A stretch of DNA of 64,000 nt, from contig NZ_PGEN01000001.1 in assembly GCF_002797435.1 (NCBI RefSeq), positions 992,001 to 1,056,000 of the forward strand. Reading direction: 5' to 3'. The notes beneath the pieces were generated by a model. The model did no database searches. It had not been told where the DNA came from and saw only the letters and a list, made by a program, of their open reading frames with translations. Shown piece by piece: positions 39,138 through 48,106 of the stretch. Positions within the stretch are counted from its first letter, which is position 1. The number at the start of each line of letters is the position of its first letter. The position numbers and the translations under genes are program-made. This DNA is from Sphingomonas koreensis. Lineage in GTDB: Bacteria > Pseudomonadota > Alphaproteobacteria > Sphingomonadales > Sphingomonadaceae.

Positions 39138-39159
39138 GATATAAAGATATCTTTATATC
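39138..39159. promoter_or_regulatory. 22-bp perfect palindrome, probable operator of the met operon
   Basis: The half-site GATATAAAGAT is repeated in exact reverse complement (ATCTTTATATC) with no spacer, ending 10 bases from the ATG of the ArsR-type gene. An AT-rich 22-bp palindrome in such GC-rich DNA is very unlikely by chance. Its position suits a repressor that blocks transcription of its own operon. SahR-type sites are, as I recall, AT-rich palindromes with a GATATC core of this kind. Confidence 0.85.
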
Positions 39160-39257
39160 AGGTCAATGACGGGCATGTCCCCGCGATAGGCGCACAGCGG
39201 GTCACCGCGCAACAACCGATCGCTTTGCCCGGCGATACCGTAACTTGATGACGGCGC

Positions 39258-40280
39258 TCAGGCGGCGCGCGCTTCCTCGACGATCGGCACCAGCGCCATC
39301 AGGAACTGGTGAGCGCTCGCTTCCCAGGTAAAGCCCCTGCCATATTCGGCACAGGCGGCACGGTCCTTCGTCAGCGCTGCGGCGATCGCGGCGTCGAGAT
39401 CCTCGTCCATCGCCCCCGTTTCGGGCGTCAGGATGTCGACCGGCCCGGTCACCGGATAGGCCGCGACCGGCGTGCCGCACGCCAGCGCCTCGATCATCAC
39501 CAGCCCGAACGTATCGGTCTTGCTGGGGAAGACGAACACGTCGGCGGCGGCATAGGCGCTTGCCAGTTCTCCCCCGAACATCGACCCCAGGAAACGCGCC
39601 TGCGGATATTTGGCGGCCAGCGCCGTCCTCGCGGGGCCATCGCCGACCACCACCTTGGTCCCCGGATGCTTCGACGCGAGGAACGCTTCCAGATTCTTCT
39701 CGACCGCGACGCGGCCGACATAGAGCTGCACCGGCCCCTCGAGCCCGGCCATCGCCGGATGCGGCTCAAGCCCCGGCCGGAAATTGGCGAGGTCGACCCC
39801 GCGCCCCCAGTGCCGCACCTGCGTCAGCCCGTGATCGACCAGCGCCTGCCGGATCGAGGGGGTGGAGGCGAGGATCGACTGCGCCGGGGCATGGAACCAG
39901 CGGATATAGCGCCAGACCCACTCGGCCGGTACGCCCGAGCGCGCCTCGACATAGTCCGGGAACTGCGTGTGATAGGCGGTGGTGAACGGGAAATCATGCT
40001 TGAGGCACCAGCGCCGCGCCGCGACGCACACCGGCCCTTCGGTCGCAAGGTGCACCGCATGCGGCGAAAACTCATCGAGCAGATCGCCGATCGTCCGGCT
40101 GCGCACCATCGCGAGGCGGATCTCGGGGTAGGTCGGGCAGGGCACCGAATAGAAAAGATCGGGCGAGATCACGAGCACCTTGTGCCCCTGCGCCTCGAGC
40201 ACCCGGCGCACCGACTGCAGTGTGCGGACGACACCGTTCACCTGGGGCTCCCAGGCGTCGGTCACGATCGCGATCCGCAT
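39258..40280 (-). CDS. GT4-type glycosyltransferase, probable lipid glycosyltransferase (Agt-like)
   Basis: The 340-aa protein from 40280 has the GT-B start MRIAIVTDAWEPQVNGVVRT, a nucleotide-sugar binding C-lobe (LYVGRVAVEKNLEAFL, VVGDGPAR) and the EX7E-type region PSKTDTFGLVMIEALACGTP. It is cytoplasmic or peripheral on the inner membrane. It lies 11 bases after the metallophosphoesterase gene. In phosphate-limited alphaproteobacteria, PlcP strips phosphate head groups from phospholipids and the linked Agt adds sugars to the diacylglycerol. The pairing here suggests the same role. Other diacylglycerol or sugar-acceptor activities remain possible. Confidence 0.85.
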   Translation of the reverse strand: MRIAIVTDAWEPQVNGVVRTLQSVRRVLEAQGHKVLVISPDLFYSVPCPTYPEIRLAMVRSRTIGDLLDEFSPHAVHLATEGPVCVAARRWCLKHDFPFTTAYHTQFPDYVEARSGVPAEWVWRYIRWFHAPAQSILASTPSIRQALVDHGLTQVRHWGRGVDLANFRPGLEPHPAMAGLEGPVQLYVGRVAVEKNLEAFLASKHPGTKVVVGDGPARTALAAKYPQARFLGSMFGGELASAYAAADVFVFPSKTDTFGLVMIEALACGTPVAAYPVTGPVDILTPETGAMDEDLDAAIAAALTKDRAACAEYGRGFTWEASAHQFLMALVPIVEEARAA

Positions 40281-40291
40281 CTCTTCTTCGA

Positions 40292-41179
40292 TCAAGCTGC
40301 CGCCAGCGCCTCGACCCGTTGCGGGTCGAGGGGCTCGCGTGCTGCGATCTCGTCGGCCCAGTGGAGAATTTCCATCCGGCCATCGTAATGCTCGACCAGC
40401 GCGGTGCAACCCTCCACCCAATCGCCGTCGTTATAATATTCGATCCCGTCGATCTCGCGCATCTCGGCTGTGTGGATATGCCCGGCGATCACGCCGTCCA
40501 CGCCCCGCGCCCCCGCCTCCTTCGCGACGATTTCCTCGAAGTTGGAGATGAACTCGACCGCGTTCTTGACCCTCTGCTTGGCGTGCTTGCTCAGCGACCA
40601 ATAGGGCAGCCCGCGCCAGCGCCGGTATTTGTTGCACCAGCGGTTGAGCGCCATCACCGCCGTGTAGGCAGCGTCGCCCAGATGCGCGAGCCAGCGGTGC
40701 GACAGGGTGATCGCATCGAACTCGTCGCCGTGCAGCACCAGCAGACGGCGTCCATCGGCGGTCTGGTGGATCGCCTGACGCTTGATCTCGACCCCGCCGA
40801 AGCTGAGGCCGGTGAACTGGCGGAAGATCTCGTCATGGTTGCCGGGAACGTAGATCACCCGGGTTCCGCGCTTGGCGCGCTTGAGGATGCGCCAGACGAT
40901 GTCGTTGTGGGCCGCAGGCCAGTAGAATTTCTTCTTCAGCTGCCAGCCGTCGATGATGTCGCCGACCAGGTAGATCGTGTCGCTGTCGACGTGATCGAGG
41001 AAGTCGATCAGCATCTCTGCGTTGCAGCCGCGCGTGCCGAGATGGATGTCGGAAATCCAGATCGTGCGGAATTGCTTTCGCCCGCCGATCACCCGTTCGG
41101 GGATCGTCGGGTTGGAAGCCGTGAAATCCGCGAGATCGGCGACGTGGCCGTCGAACGGAAGCCGAGTGATCGTGGCCAT
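40292..41179 (-). CDS. Metallophosphoesterase, PlcP-like (LpxH superfamily, 295 aa)
   Basis: Two-metal phosphoesterase motifs are visible in order: WISDIHLGTRGC (D-x-H), YLVGDIIDGW (GD-x-x-D), VPGNHDE (GNHD), VLHGDEFD and AGHIHTAEM (GH-x-H). It is often named UDP-2,3-diacylglucosamine pyrophosphatase, but the GTRGCNAEMLIDFLDHVDSD region and the length match the PlcP/SMc00171 group of phospholipase-C-type enzymes. The neighbour is a glycosyltransferase 11 bases downstream, as in plcP-agt operons for lipid remodelling under phosphate stress. No convincing Pho box was found upstream, so regulation by PhoB is not shown. Confidence 0.85.
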   Translation of the reverse strand: MATITRLPFDGHVADLADFTASNPTIPERVIGGRKQFRTIWISDIHLGTRGCNAEMLIDFLDHVDSDTIYLVGDIIDGWQLKKKFYWPAAHNDIVWRILKRAKRGTRVIYVPGNHDEIFRQFTGLSFGGVEIKRQAIHQTADGRRLLVLHGDEFDAITLSHRWLAHLGDAAYTAVMALNRWCNKYRRWRGLPYWSLSKHAKQRVKNAVEFISNFEEIVAKEAGARGVDGVIAGHIHTAEMREIDGIEYYNDGDWVEGCTALVEHYDGRMEILHWADEIAAREPLDPQRVEALAAA

Positions 41180-41263
41180 AAACGCCCCGCAACAAGTCCT
41201 TGCCCGCGGGAGCCTATGAATCGCGAATGTTACAGCTGGGCGCGTTGCCGAGTCATCGCCGTG

Positions 41264-41875
41264 TCACGCAGTGATGGGAATGTAACCCTTCAGCCCTTCG
41301 ACCCGCGCAATCCATGCCCGCACCGCCTGCCAGGGCGCGAGTTCGAACCCGCCCTCTTCCGCGACATGCGTATAGGCATAGAGGCAGATGTCGGCGACGC
41401 TCGGTCCATTGCCGACGAACCAGTCGCGATTCGCCAGATGCTCGTCCATCAGCTTGAGCGCCGCATCGCCGCCGGCGCGCTTGCCGGGCAGCATCGCACG
41501 CTGGAGGTCGCTCAGATTCTCCTCGCCGACCCAGCCCATCCAGAAGCGCACCGTCGCGATGTTGGGCTCGTGGTTATACTGTTCCCAGAACATCCAGCGC
41601 AGCATGTCGGCCCGGTCGAACGGATCGGCCGGGATCAGCCCCGTACCCTCGGCGATGTAGAAGGCGGCAGCGTTGCTTTCGGGCAGAAAGCGGCCGCCAT
41701 CCTGCAGCACCGGGATGCGGCCATTGGCGTTGACGTTGGCCAGGAATGCCTCGGTCCGCGTCTCGCCCTTCAGGATATCATAGTCGCGACGCTCGATCGG
41801 TGTGCCCGACAGCGCGGCGGCGAGCCGGATCTTGTAGCAGTTACCCGACGCCGCATATTCGTGAAGAATCAGCAT
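41264..41875 (-). CDS. Glutathione S-transferase family protein (203 aa)
   Basis: From ATG 41875 the protein begins MLILHEYAASGNCYKIRLAA, a thioredoxin-fold domain with a Cys/Ser-type active-site start. NANGRIPVLQDGG supplies the cis-Pro glutathione-binding turn and LPESNAAAFYIAEGT the Glu-Ser pair. The C-terminal helical domain (MLRWMFWEQYNHEP, GPSVADICLYAYTHVA) has the N-capping box. Soluble and cytoplasmic. The substrate is not known. It is divergent from the esterase fusion gene across 203 bases that must hold both promoters. Confidence 0.9.
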   Translation of the reverse strand: MLILHEYAASGNCYKIRLAAALSGTPIERRDYDILKGETRTEAFLANVNANGRIPVLQDGGRFLPESNAAAFYIAEGTGLIPADPFDRADMLRWMFWEQYNHEPNIATVRFWMGWVGEENLSDLQRAMLPGKRAGGDAALKLMDEHLANRDWFVGNGPSVADICLYAYTHVAEEGGFELAPWQAVRAWIARVEGLKGYIPITA

Positions 41876-42078
41876 GACACCCCCGTGGTCGATCCCTGCG
41901 CGAAATGCGCCTGCGGCCGCCCTAGTGAAACCCCCTTCCCCCGCAAACCGCGATCGACGCACCGCCATCGCATATCGACATACGTATTCAGCCGCTGGCC
42001 GCTTTACCCGCGCCGGCACCATTTCTATCGCGCGGATATCCGGCGGCGAAGACCGGTGGTCCAGAGGGAGACGAGAGG

Positions 42079-44097
42079 ATGGCGGGACTGCGATGGCTTT
42101 GGGCACTGGCCCTGCTGATGGTCGCGGCGAGCGCTGCCGTCCCGGCGCAGGCCGCGCCACGCCTCATTCGCCACGCGGCCTTCCAGTCCGCTGAGGTCAG
42201 CCCCCGCGACGTCACCGTCTGGCTGCCCGACGGCTATCGCGCGGACGGCCCGCCGCTGCCCGTGATCTACATGCAGGACGGACAGAATCTGCACGAAGGC
42301 TCGCGTGCGTTCGGCGGGCAGAGCTGGGGCGTCGGCGAGACCGCCGCGCGCCTGATCCGCGAGGGGAAGATCCCGCCCGTCATCATCGTCGGCATCGACA
42401 ATTCGGCGACGCGCGGCCGCGACTACCTGCCCCAGCGCATCTACGACCTGCTGCCCGAAGCCAGCCGCACGATGATCCGGGACGGCTGGGGCGGCGCGCC
42501 GCAATCGGACGCCTATCTCAACTTCCTCGTCCGCGAGCTAAAGCCCTTTATCGACAAACAATACCGCACCCGGACGGACCGGGCATCGACCTTCGTCATG
42601 GGCTCGTCGATGGGCGGCCTGATCTCGCTCTACGCGCAGGTCCAGTATCCGGAGGTATTCGGCGGCAGCGCCTCGCTGTCGATGCACTGGCTGCTCGGCA
42701 ATTCGGGCGCGCCGCTGCCCGAGCCACCGCTCTACACCCGGCAGGTGCTGCGCGCGTTCGAGACCTGGATCGCGCTCGCCCATCTCTCGCCGAACCGCCA
42801 TCGCATCTACGTCGATCGCGGGACCGAGACGCTCGACGCGCGCTACACGCCCTACACCGCGCCGTTCGAGACGTTCATGCGCCGTGCCGGCTGGGGCGAC
42901 AGCTTCACCAGCCGTATCTATCCCGGCACCGATCATAGTGAAAAATCATGGTCCGCGCGGCTCGCCGATCCGCTGACCTTCCTGCTCGCGCCCGGCGACG
43001 GCGCGGAGGCGCAGACCGAAGCCGCCCGGCTCGCCCAGCTCCGCGCCGCGCAGGCGCCCGACGACTATCTGCTCGCGAAATTCCGCAGCGCCGATATCGT
43101 GCTGCTGGGCGAGGATCACGCCGTCAAGCAGAGCATCGCCTTCGTCGCCAACGCAATCCCTAAGCTCTACGCCGCGGGCGTCACCAACCTCGTCATGGAA
43201 TTCGGTGCCGAGGAGGATCAGGCAGCGCTCGACCGGCTGGTGACCGCGCCGGCCTATGACGCCGCGGCCGCCCGCCAGCTCATGTTCAACTACAACGTCA
43301 TGTGGAGCTGGCAGGACTATCGCGACCTCTACCGCGCGGTCTGGGCGTTCAACCGGACGCTGCCCCGGGGCAGGCCGCCGTTCCGCATCGTCAACATGAG
43401 CTACGTCTTCGACTGGAGCGGCTTTTCCGGCACCCGTACGCCCGAGACGCTGCGCCAGGTCTTCCCGCGCGGCATGGTCGATCAGTTCCGTGCCGAGCGG
43501 ATCGCCCGCGAGGTGCTGGACAAGGACCAGAAGGCGCTGGTGCTGACCGGCACGCTCCACGCCTTCACCCGCTTTGCGGCGGGACAGACGCAGAGCGACG
43601 GCGACGGCTTCTGCCAGCGCACCGCCAACGCGCTCGGCAACCGTCTGCATGCCGCCTATGGCAACCGCATCACCAATGTGATGCTCCACCAGTCACTGCC
43701 CGCGCTTCCCGGCCGCCGCGCTGTCTTCGAGCAGCCGGGCGACGGCGCGGTCGAGCGGATCATCCGCCTGAACGGCAACCGGCCCGCCGGGTTCGACCTG
43801 CGCGGCGCACCGATGGGATCGATCCGCGATTACAGCTATTACGGGATCTGCGACCGCGACTTCACCCTCGCGGACCTGTTCGACGGCTATATCTTCCTCG
43901 CGCCGTTCAGGGATCTGCGCGCCGCGACGCCCGATACCGGGTTCGTCGACGAAGCGAACCTCGAGCGCGCGATCGAACAGTTCCCCGACCCCGACTGGGC
44001 GCCGCGCCCGGCGAACCTCGCCCAGGCCCGCGCGCACCTGCTCGACATGGCGAAGCAGATCGATGCCCGCTACGCCGCGCTCGCCGGAACCGACTAG
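42079..44097 (+). CDS. Exported two-domain protein: esterase plus EreA/ChaN-like domain (672 aa)
   Basis: A signal peptide (MAGLRWLWALALLMVAASAA) precedes an esterase-D-type alpha/beta hydrolase (about residues 35-310) with PVIYMQDGQNLH, the nucleophile elbow MGSSMGGL and a late GTDHSE His. Residues 335-560 are a second domain resembling the EreA/ChaN/TraB superfamily: DIVLLGEDHAVKQS, NLVMEFGAEEDQAA, VLTGTLHAFTRFA. The remaining 110 residues have no assignment. It is probably periplasmic. The fusion suggests two hydrolytic steps on one substrate, which is inference. Its stop overlaps the convergent quinone reductase gene by 3-4 bases. Confidence 0.8.
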   Translation: MAGLRWLWALALLMVAASAAVPAQAAPRLIRHAAFQSAEVSPRDVTVWLPDGYRADGPPLPVIYMQDGQNLHEGSRAFGGQSWGVGETAARLIREGKIPPVIIVGIDNSATRGRDYLPQRIYDLLPEASRTMIRDGWGGAPQSDAYLNFLVRELKPFIDKQYRTRTDRASTFVMGSSMGGLISLYAQVQYPEVFGGSASLSMHWLLGNSGAPLPEPPLYTRQVLRAFETWIALAHLSPNRHRIYVDRGTETLDARYTPYTAPFETFMRRAGWGDSFTSRIYPGTDHSEKSWSARLADPLTFLLAPGDGAEAQTEAARLAQLRAAQAPDDYLLAKFRSADIVLLGEDHAVKQSIAFVANAIPKLYAAGVTNLVMEFGAEEDQAALDRLVTAPAYDAAAARQLMFNYNVMWSWQDYRDLYRAVWAFNRTLPRGRPPFRIVNMSYVFDWSGFSGTRTPETLRQVFPRGMVDQFRAERIAREVLDKDQKALVLTGTLHAFTRFAAGQTQSDGDGFCQRTANALGNRLHAAYGNRITNVMLHQSLPALPGRRAVFEQPGDGAVERIIRLNGNRPAGFDLRGAPMGSIRDYSYYGICDRDFTLADLFDGYIFLAPFRDLRAATPDTGFVDEANLERAIEQFPDPDWAPRPANLAQARAHLLDMAKQIDARYAALAGTD

Positions 44098-45095
44098 GCC
44101 GTCACCAGCACGATCTTCCCCATATGCGCGCCGCTTTCCATATGGCGGTGCGCCCCGGCCGCTTCGGCAAGCGGGAAGGTCCGGTCGATCACCGGCCTCA
44201 GCTTCCCGGCCGCGACGTGCGGCCAGACGTTGCGTTCCAGTTCGTCCGCGACCAGCGCCTTGAACGCCACGTCGCGCGCGCGCAGCGTCGATCCGGTCAG
44301 CGTCAGGCGGCGGCGCATGATCTCGAACACCGGCACGGTCGCCTGCATCCCGCCCTGCGCCGCGATCGAGACGTGGCGGCCGTCATCGGCCATGCAGCGG
44401 ATGTTCCGCGCCACATAGTCGCCACCGACCATGTCGAGCACGACGTGGACGCCGCGCCCCTCGGTCACGTCCTTGACCCGGGCGACGAAATCCTCGGTCC
44501 TGTAGTTGATCGCATGATCGGCCCCATGTGCCAGGCACGCCGCGACCTTGTCGTCGCTGCCCGCTGTCACGATCACCTTCAGTCCGAACAGCTTGCACAG
44601 CGAAATCGCCATCGTGCCGATCCCGCTGGTGCCGCCATGCACCAGCACGGTCTCACCTTCGGTCGCATAGCCGCGCTCGAACAGGTTGGTCCACACGGTG
44701 AACAAGGTCTCGGGCATCGCCGCGGCCTCGACCAGGGTCAGTGCGTCCGGCACGGTCAGGCACTGGCCGGCGGGCGCGACGGCATATTCGGCATAGCCGC
44801 CGCCGGCGACCAGCGCGCAAACGCGCTGGTGCATCATCTCGGGCGGGACGCCGGCCCCCATCGCCACCACTTCACCCGCGACTTCAAGGCCCGGAATCGT
44901 CGTCACGCCCGGCGGCGGCGGATAGGCGCCCAGCCGCTGGACGACATCGGGACGGCTCACCCCCGCCGCGGCGACGCGGATCAGCACCTCGCCCGCGCCC
45001 GGCTGCGGCACCGGCCGCTCGACGGGAACAAGCACCTCCGGCCCGCCCGGCACCTCCGGATCGATTGCCGTCATAAGCTGTGGCACGCGCGTCAT
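44094..45095 (-). CDS. NAD(P)H:quinone oxidoreductase, zeta-crystallin type (333 aa)
   Basis: A medium-chain dehydrogenase/reductase without the zinc ligands. The N-domain has RVAAAGVSRPDVVQRLGAYP and GLEVAGEVVAMGAG; the NADPH site is VHGGTSGIGTMAI. PIG3/QOR-type proteins of this kind reduce quinones by one electron and are cytoplasmic. The start at 45095 (MTRVPQLMTAIDPE) has AGGGGGAAG before it. 45116 and 45074 are alternatives. It is convergent with the esterase fusion and divergent from the DUF1192 gene. Confidence 0.92.
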   Translation of the reverse strand: MTRVPQLMTAIDPEVPGGPEVLVPVERPVPQPGAGEVLIRVAAAGVSRPDVVQRLGAYPPPPGVTTIPGLEVAGEVVAMGAGVPPEMMHQRVCALVAGGGYAEYAVAPAGQCLTVPDALTLVEAAAMPETLFTVWTNLFERGYATEGETVLVHGGTSGIGTMAISLCKLFGLKVIVTAGSDDKVAACLAHGADHAINYRTEDFVARVKDVTEGRGVHVVLDMVGGDYVARNIRCMADDGRHVSIAAQGGMQATVPVFEIMRRRLTLTGSTLRARDVAFKALVADELERNVWPHVAAGKLRPVIDRTFPLAEAAGAHRHMESGAHMGKIVLVTA

Positions 45096-45227
45096 GCTGC
45101 TTCCCCCTGCCGCCATGAATCGGGTGCCGAAGGCGCGACGTCAAGGCTTCAACCGCCTAATCTATCGCCAGTTTATACTGCCGGGGCCGCTTGACATTGC
45201 CCGGACGGCATCCGACGCTGCACTGCA

Positions 45228-45422
45228 ATGGACGAGGCCGATCTTCCCCGTCGCAAGGACGACCCCGCCGCGCAGCTCGCCCGGCAAGACCTCGACCCCT
45301 TCTCGGTCGAGGAACTCACCGAGCGCATCCAGCTTCTCGAAGCGGAGATCGCGCGCTGCCGGCAGAAGATGGAACGCGCCGTTAACCATCGCGCAAGCGC
45401 AGACGCCCTATTCAAGCGATGA
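45228..45422 (+). CDS. DUF1192 family protein (64 aa)
   Basis: A very small acidic/basic protein with the DUF1192 core FSVEELTERIQLLEAEIARC, an amphipathic helix that could form a coiled coil. Members occur across alphaproteobacteria, and no function is established. ATG 45228 follows a weak site. The next 135 bases up to clpA hold no gene I can support. Confidence 0.85.
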   Translation: MDEADLPRRKDDPAAQLARQDLDPFSVEELTERIQLLEAEIARCRQKMERAVNHRASADALFKR

Positions 45423-45557
45423 GCGTAGGACCGGAGATCGGGCGCAACGCCATGAACTCCGGTGCGAGGCTTGCAGTGCTTGATGCAAAGGGCCGCACTT
45501 CCAACATTGGAAAAGACGGGCCGCATGTCCTGATGGCCCGACTGGAGTTGTATCCGA

Positions 45558-47882
45558 ATGCCTAGTTTCGCCTCCGCCCTGGAATCGACCCTTCACCGCG
45601 CTCTGGAAGCCGCGAGCTCGCGCCGCCACGAATATGCGACGCTCGAGCATCTGCTGCTGGCGCTGGTCGATGATGAGCACGCCTCGAAGGTGATGAGCGC
45701 GTGCGGCGTGGACCTCGACGAGCTCAAGACCACGGTCGCGCATTATCTCGACACCGAACTTCAGGCGCTGCGCGTCGATCAGGCGACCGATCCCTCGCCC
45801 ACCAGCGGCTTCCAGCGCGTCGTCCAGCGCGCGATCCTTCACGTCCAGTCCTCGGGCCGCGACGAGGTGACCGGCGCCAATGTGCTCGTCGCGCTGTTCA
45901 GCGAGCGCGAGAGCTATGCCGTCTATTTCCTGCAGCAGCAGGACATGAGCCGCCTCGATGCGGTGAGCTTCATCAGCCATGGCGTCGGCAAGGGTGCGAC
46001 CCCGGCCGACACCGCGCCGCCCAAGGGCGCGGTCGAAGAAGAGAAGCCGGCGAAGAACGAGGGCGGCAAGAAGGGCGAAAGCGCGCTCAAGCAGTTCACC
46101 GTCGATCTCAACGAGAAGGCGAAGGCAGGCAAGGTCGATCCGCTGATCGGTCGCGGGCCGGAGGTCGACCGCACCGTCCAGATCCTGTGCCGCCGCAGCA
46201 AGAACAACCCGCTCTATGTAGGCGATCCCGGCGTCGGCAAGACCGCCATCGCCGAAGGCCTCGCGCGCAAGATCGTCGAGGGCGACGTCCCCGACGTGCT
46301 CAAGGAAGCCGTGATCTACTCGCTCGACATGGGCGCGCTGCTTGCCGGCACGCGTTATCGCGGTGATTTCGAGGAGCGGCTGAAACAGGTCGTATCGGAG
46401 CTGGAGAAGCTCCCCCATGCCGTCCTCTTTATCGACGAGATTCATACGGTGATCGGTGCGGGCGCGACCAGCGGCGGCGCGATGGATGCGTCGAACCTGC
46501 TCAAGCCGGCGCTGTCGGGCGGATCGATCCGCTGCATCGGATCGACGACCTACAAGGAATTCCGCAATCACTTCGAGAAGGACCGCGCGCTGCTGCGCCG
46601 GTTTCAGAAGATCGACGTCAACGAGCCGACGGTCGAGGATACGATCAAGATCCTCGCGGGCCTGCGCACCGCGTTCGAGGATCATCACAAGGTCAAGTAC
46701 ACGCCCGAGGCGATCAAGTCCGCCGTCGAACTGTCGAGCCGGTACATCAACGACCGCAAGCTGCCCGACAAGGCGATCGACGTGATCGACGAAGTCGGCG
46801 CGATGCAGATGCTGGTGCCGCCCTCGAAGCGCAAGAAGACGATCACTGCCAAGGAGATCGAGGCGGTGATCGCGACGATGGCGCGCATCCCGCCGAAATC
46901 GGTCTCGACCGACGACACCAAGACGCTCGCCAACCTCGAGACCGACCTGAAACGCGTCGTGTTCGGGCAGGACAAGGCGATCGAGGTGCTGGCCTCGGCG
47001 ATCAAGCTCAGCCGCGCCGGCCTGCGCGATCCCGAAAAGCCGATCGGCAACTATCTGTTCACCGGCCCGACCGGCGTCGGCAAGACCGAGGTTACCAAGC
47101 AGCTCGCCGAACTGCTCGGCATCCCGCTGCAGCGCTTCGACATGTCCGAATATATGGAGCGCCACAGCGTCAGCCGCCTGATCGGCGCGCCTCCGGGCTA
47201 TGTCGGCTATGACCAGGGCGGCCTGCTCACCGACGCGATCGACCAGCAGCCGCATTGCGTGCTGCTGCTGGACGAGGTCGAAAAGGCGCATCCCGACCTG
47301 TTCAACATCCTGTTGCAGGTGATGGACAACGGCAAGCTGACCGATCATCACGGCAAGACCGTCGATTTCCGCAACGTCATCCTGGTGATGACGACCAATG
47401 CGGGCGCGTCGGACATGGCGCGCGAGAGCATCGGCTTCGGCGAGATCAGCCGCGACGACGTTCAGGAAGACGCGGTGAAGAAGCTCTTCACCCCCGAATT
47501 CCGCAACCGCCTCGATGCGATCGTGCCGTTCGACTATCTGCCGCCCAAGGTGGTCGAGCGGGTGGTGGAGAAGTTCATCCTCCAGCTCGAACTCCAGCTT
47601 GCCGATCGCGGCGTGCACATCGCCCTCGACGACGAGGCGAAGGCATGGCTCACCGAGCGCGGCTATGACAAGCTCTATGGCGCCCGCCCGATGGGCCGCC
47701 TGATCCAGGAGAAGATCAAGCAGCCGCTGGCCGAGGAGCTGCTGTTCGGCAAGCTCGTCCATGGCGGTGAGGTCGAGGTGAAGCTGAAGGACGGCGCGCT
47801 GACCTTCGCGATCACCCCCGCTGCACCCAAGCGGCCCAAGAAGGGCGGCGGCAAGAAGACCGTCGCCGCCAAGGCCAAGTAA
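45558..47882 (+). CDS. clpA: ATP-dependent Clp protease ATP-binding subunit ClpA (774 aa)
   Basis: A AAA+ unfoldase that feeds N-degron and other substrates to ClpP. It has the N-domain double repeat (MPSFASALESTLHRALEAAS, ATLEHLLLALVDDEHA), Walker A1 GDPGVGKT at about residue 221 and Walker A2 GPTGVGKT at about 503. The ClpP-docking loop is IGF (ESIGFGEI), where E. coli ClpA has IGL. The C-terminal D2-small domain is complete, followed by a Lys-rich tail (KRPKKGGGKKTVAAKAK). clpS, often next to clpA, is not immediately upstream. A terminator follows. Confidence 0.97.
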   Translation: MPSFASALESTLHRALEAASSRRHEYATLEHLLLALVDDEHASKVMSACGVDLDELKTTVAHYLDTELQALRVDQATDPSPTSGFQRVVQRAILHVQSSGRDEVTGANVLVALFSERESYAVYFLQQQDMSRLDAVSFISHGVGKGATPADTAPPKGAVEEEKPAKNEGGKKGESALKQFTVDLNEKAKAGKVDPLIGRGPEVDRTVQILCRRSKNNPLYVGDPGVGKTAIAEGLARKIVEGDVPDVLKEAVIYSLDMGALLAGTRYRGDFEERLKQVVSELEKLPHAVLFIDEIHTVIGAGATSGGAMDASNLLKPALSGGSIRCIGSTTYKEFRNHFEKDRALLRRFQKIDVNEPTVEDTIKILAGLRTAFEDHHKVKYTPEAIKSAVELSSRYINDRKLPDKAIDVIDEVGAMQMLVPPSKRKKTITAKEIEAVIATMARIPPKSVSTDDTKTLANLETDLKRVVFGQDKAIEVLASAIKLSRAGLRDPEKPIGNYLFTGPTGVGKTEVTKQLAELLGIPLQRFDMSEYMERHSVSRLIGAPPGYVGYDQGGLLTDAIDQQPHCVLLLDEVEKAHPDLFNILLQVMDNGKLTDHHGKTVDFRNVILVMTTNAGASDMARESIGFGEISRDDVQEDAVKKLFTPEFRNRLDAIVPFDYLPPKVVERVVEKFILQLELQLADRGVHIALDDEAKAWLTERGYDKLYGARPMGRLIQEKIKQPLAEELLFGKLVHGGEVEVKLKDGALTFAITPAAPKRPKKGGGKKTVAAKAK

Positions 47883-47887
47883 CCCAA

Positions 47888-47915
47888 AGGGGCGGGGTCA
47901 CTCCCGCCCCTCTCT
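47888..47915 (+). terminator. Probable terminator after clpA
   Basis: AGGGGCGGG (47888-47896) pairs with CCCGCCCCT (47903-47911), with a 6-base loop and a short pyrimidine tract (CTCTTC). The T-run is weak. Confidence 0.7.
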
Positions 47916-48106
47916 TCATCGGGTCCGGCACAGGCGGCGATCGCTTCGACGGAAAGGTTGCGGCCGCATCGAGCGCTGCTGCGGGATCATAGCCGAACAC
48001 CCAGCCTGCGCCGATCCCGGCCGGGGCGGCCCGCAGATCATAAGAAACGGTCCTAATGCCTCATTATCTTTACCAGTTGTTCGGCTCCTGCGCGTAGACC
48101 CCCGGC

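Noticed and set aside
39129..39257. SAM or SAH riboswitch before the methionine operon
   Set aside because: No conserved riboswitch core was seen, the operator palindrome is only 10 bases from the start codon, and the leading gene encodes a DNA-binding regulator.
41180..41263. Possible Pho box upstream of the PlcP-like gene (CTGTAACATT on the reverse strand)
   Set aside because: One 7-mer half-site is near the consensus, but the second half at the required spacing does not match.
45422..45557. clpS-like gene upstream of clpA
   Set aside because: The 136-base gap is too short and shows no ClpS motif.
45408..47762. 784-codon antisense frame opposite clpA
   Set aside because: It is a shadow; ClpA motifs are complete on the forward strand.
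47812..48000. Reverse-strand frame after clpA that could be a gene remnant
   Set aside because: Part of it lies on the clpA end; the rest (up to 48000) reads like a protein tail but is too short to support a call.
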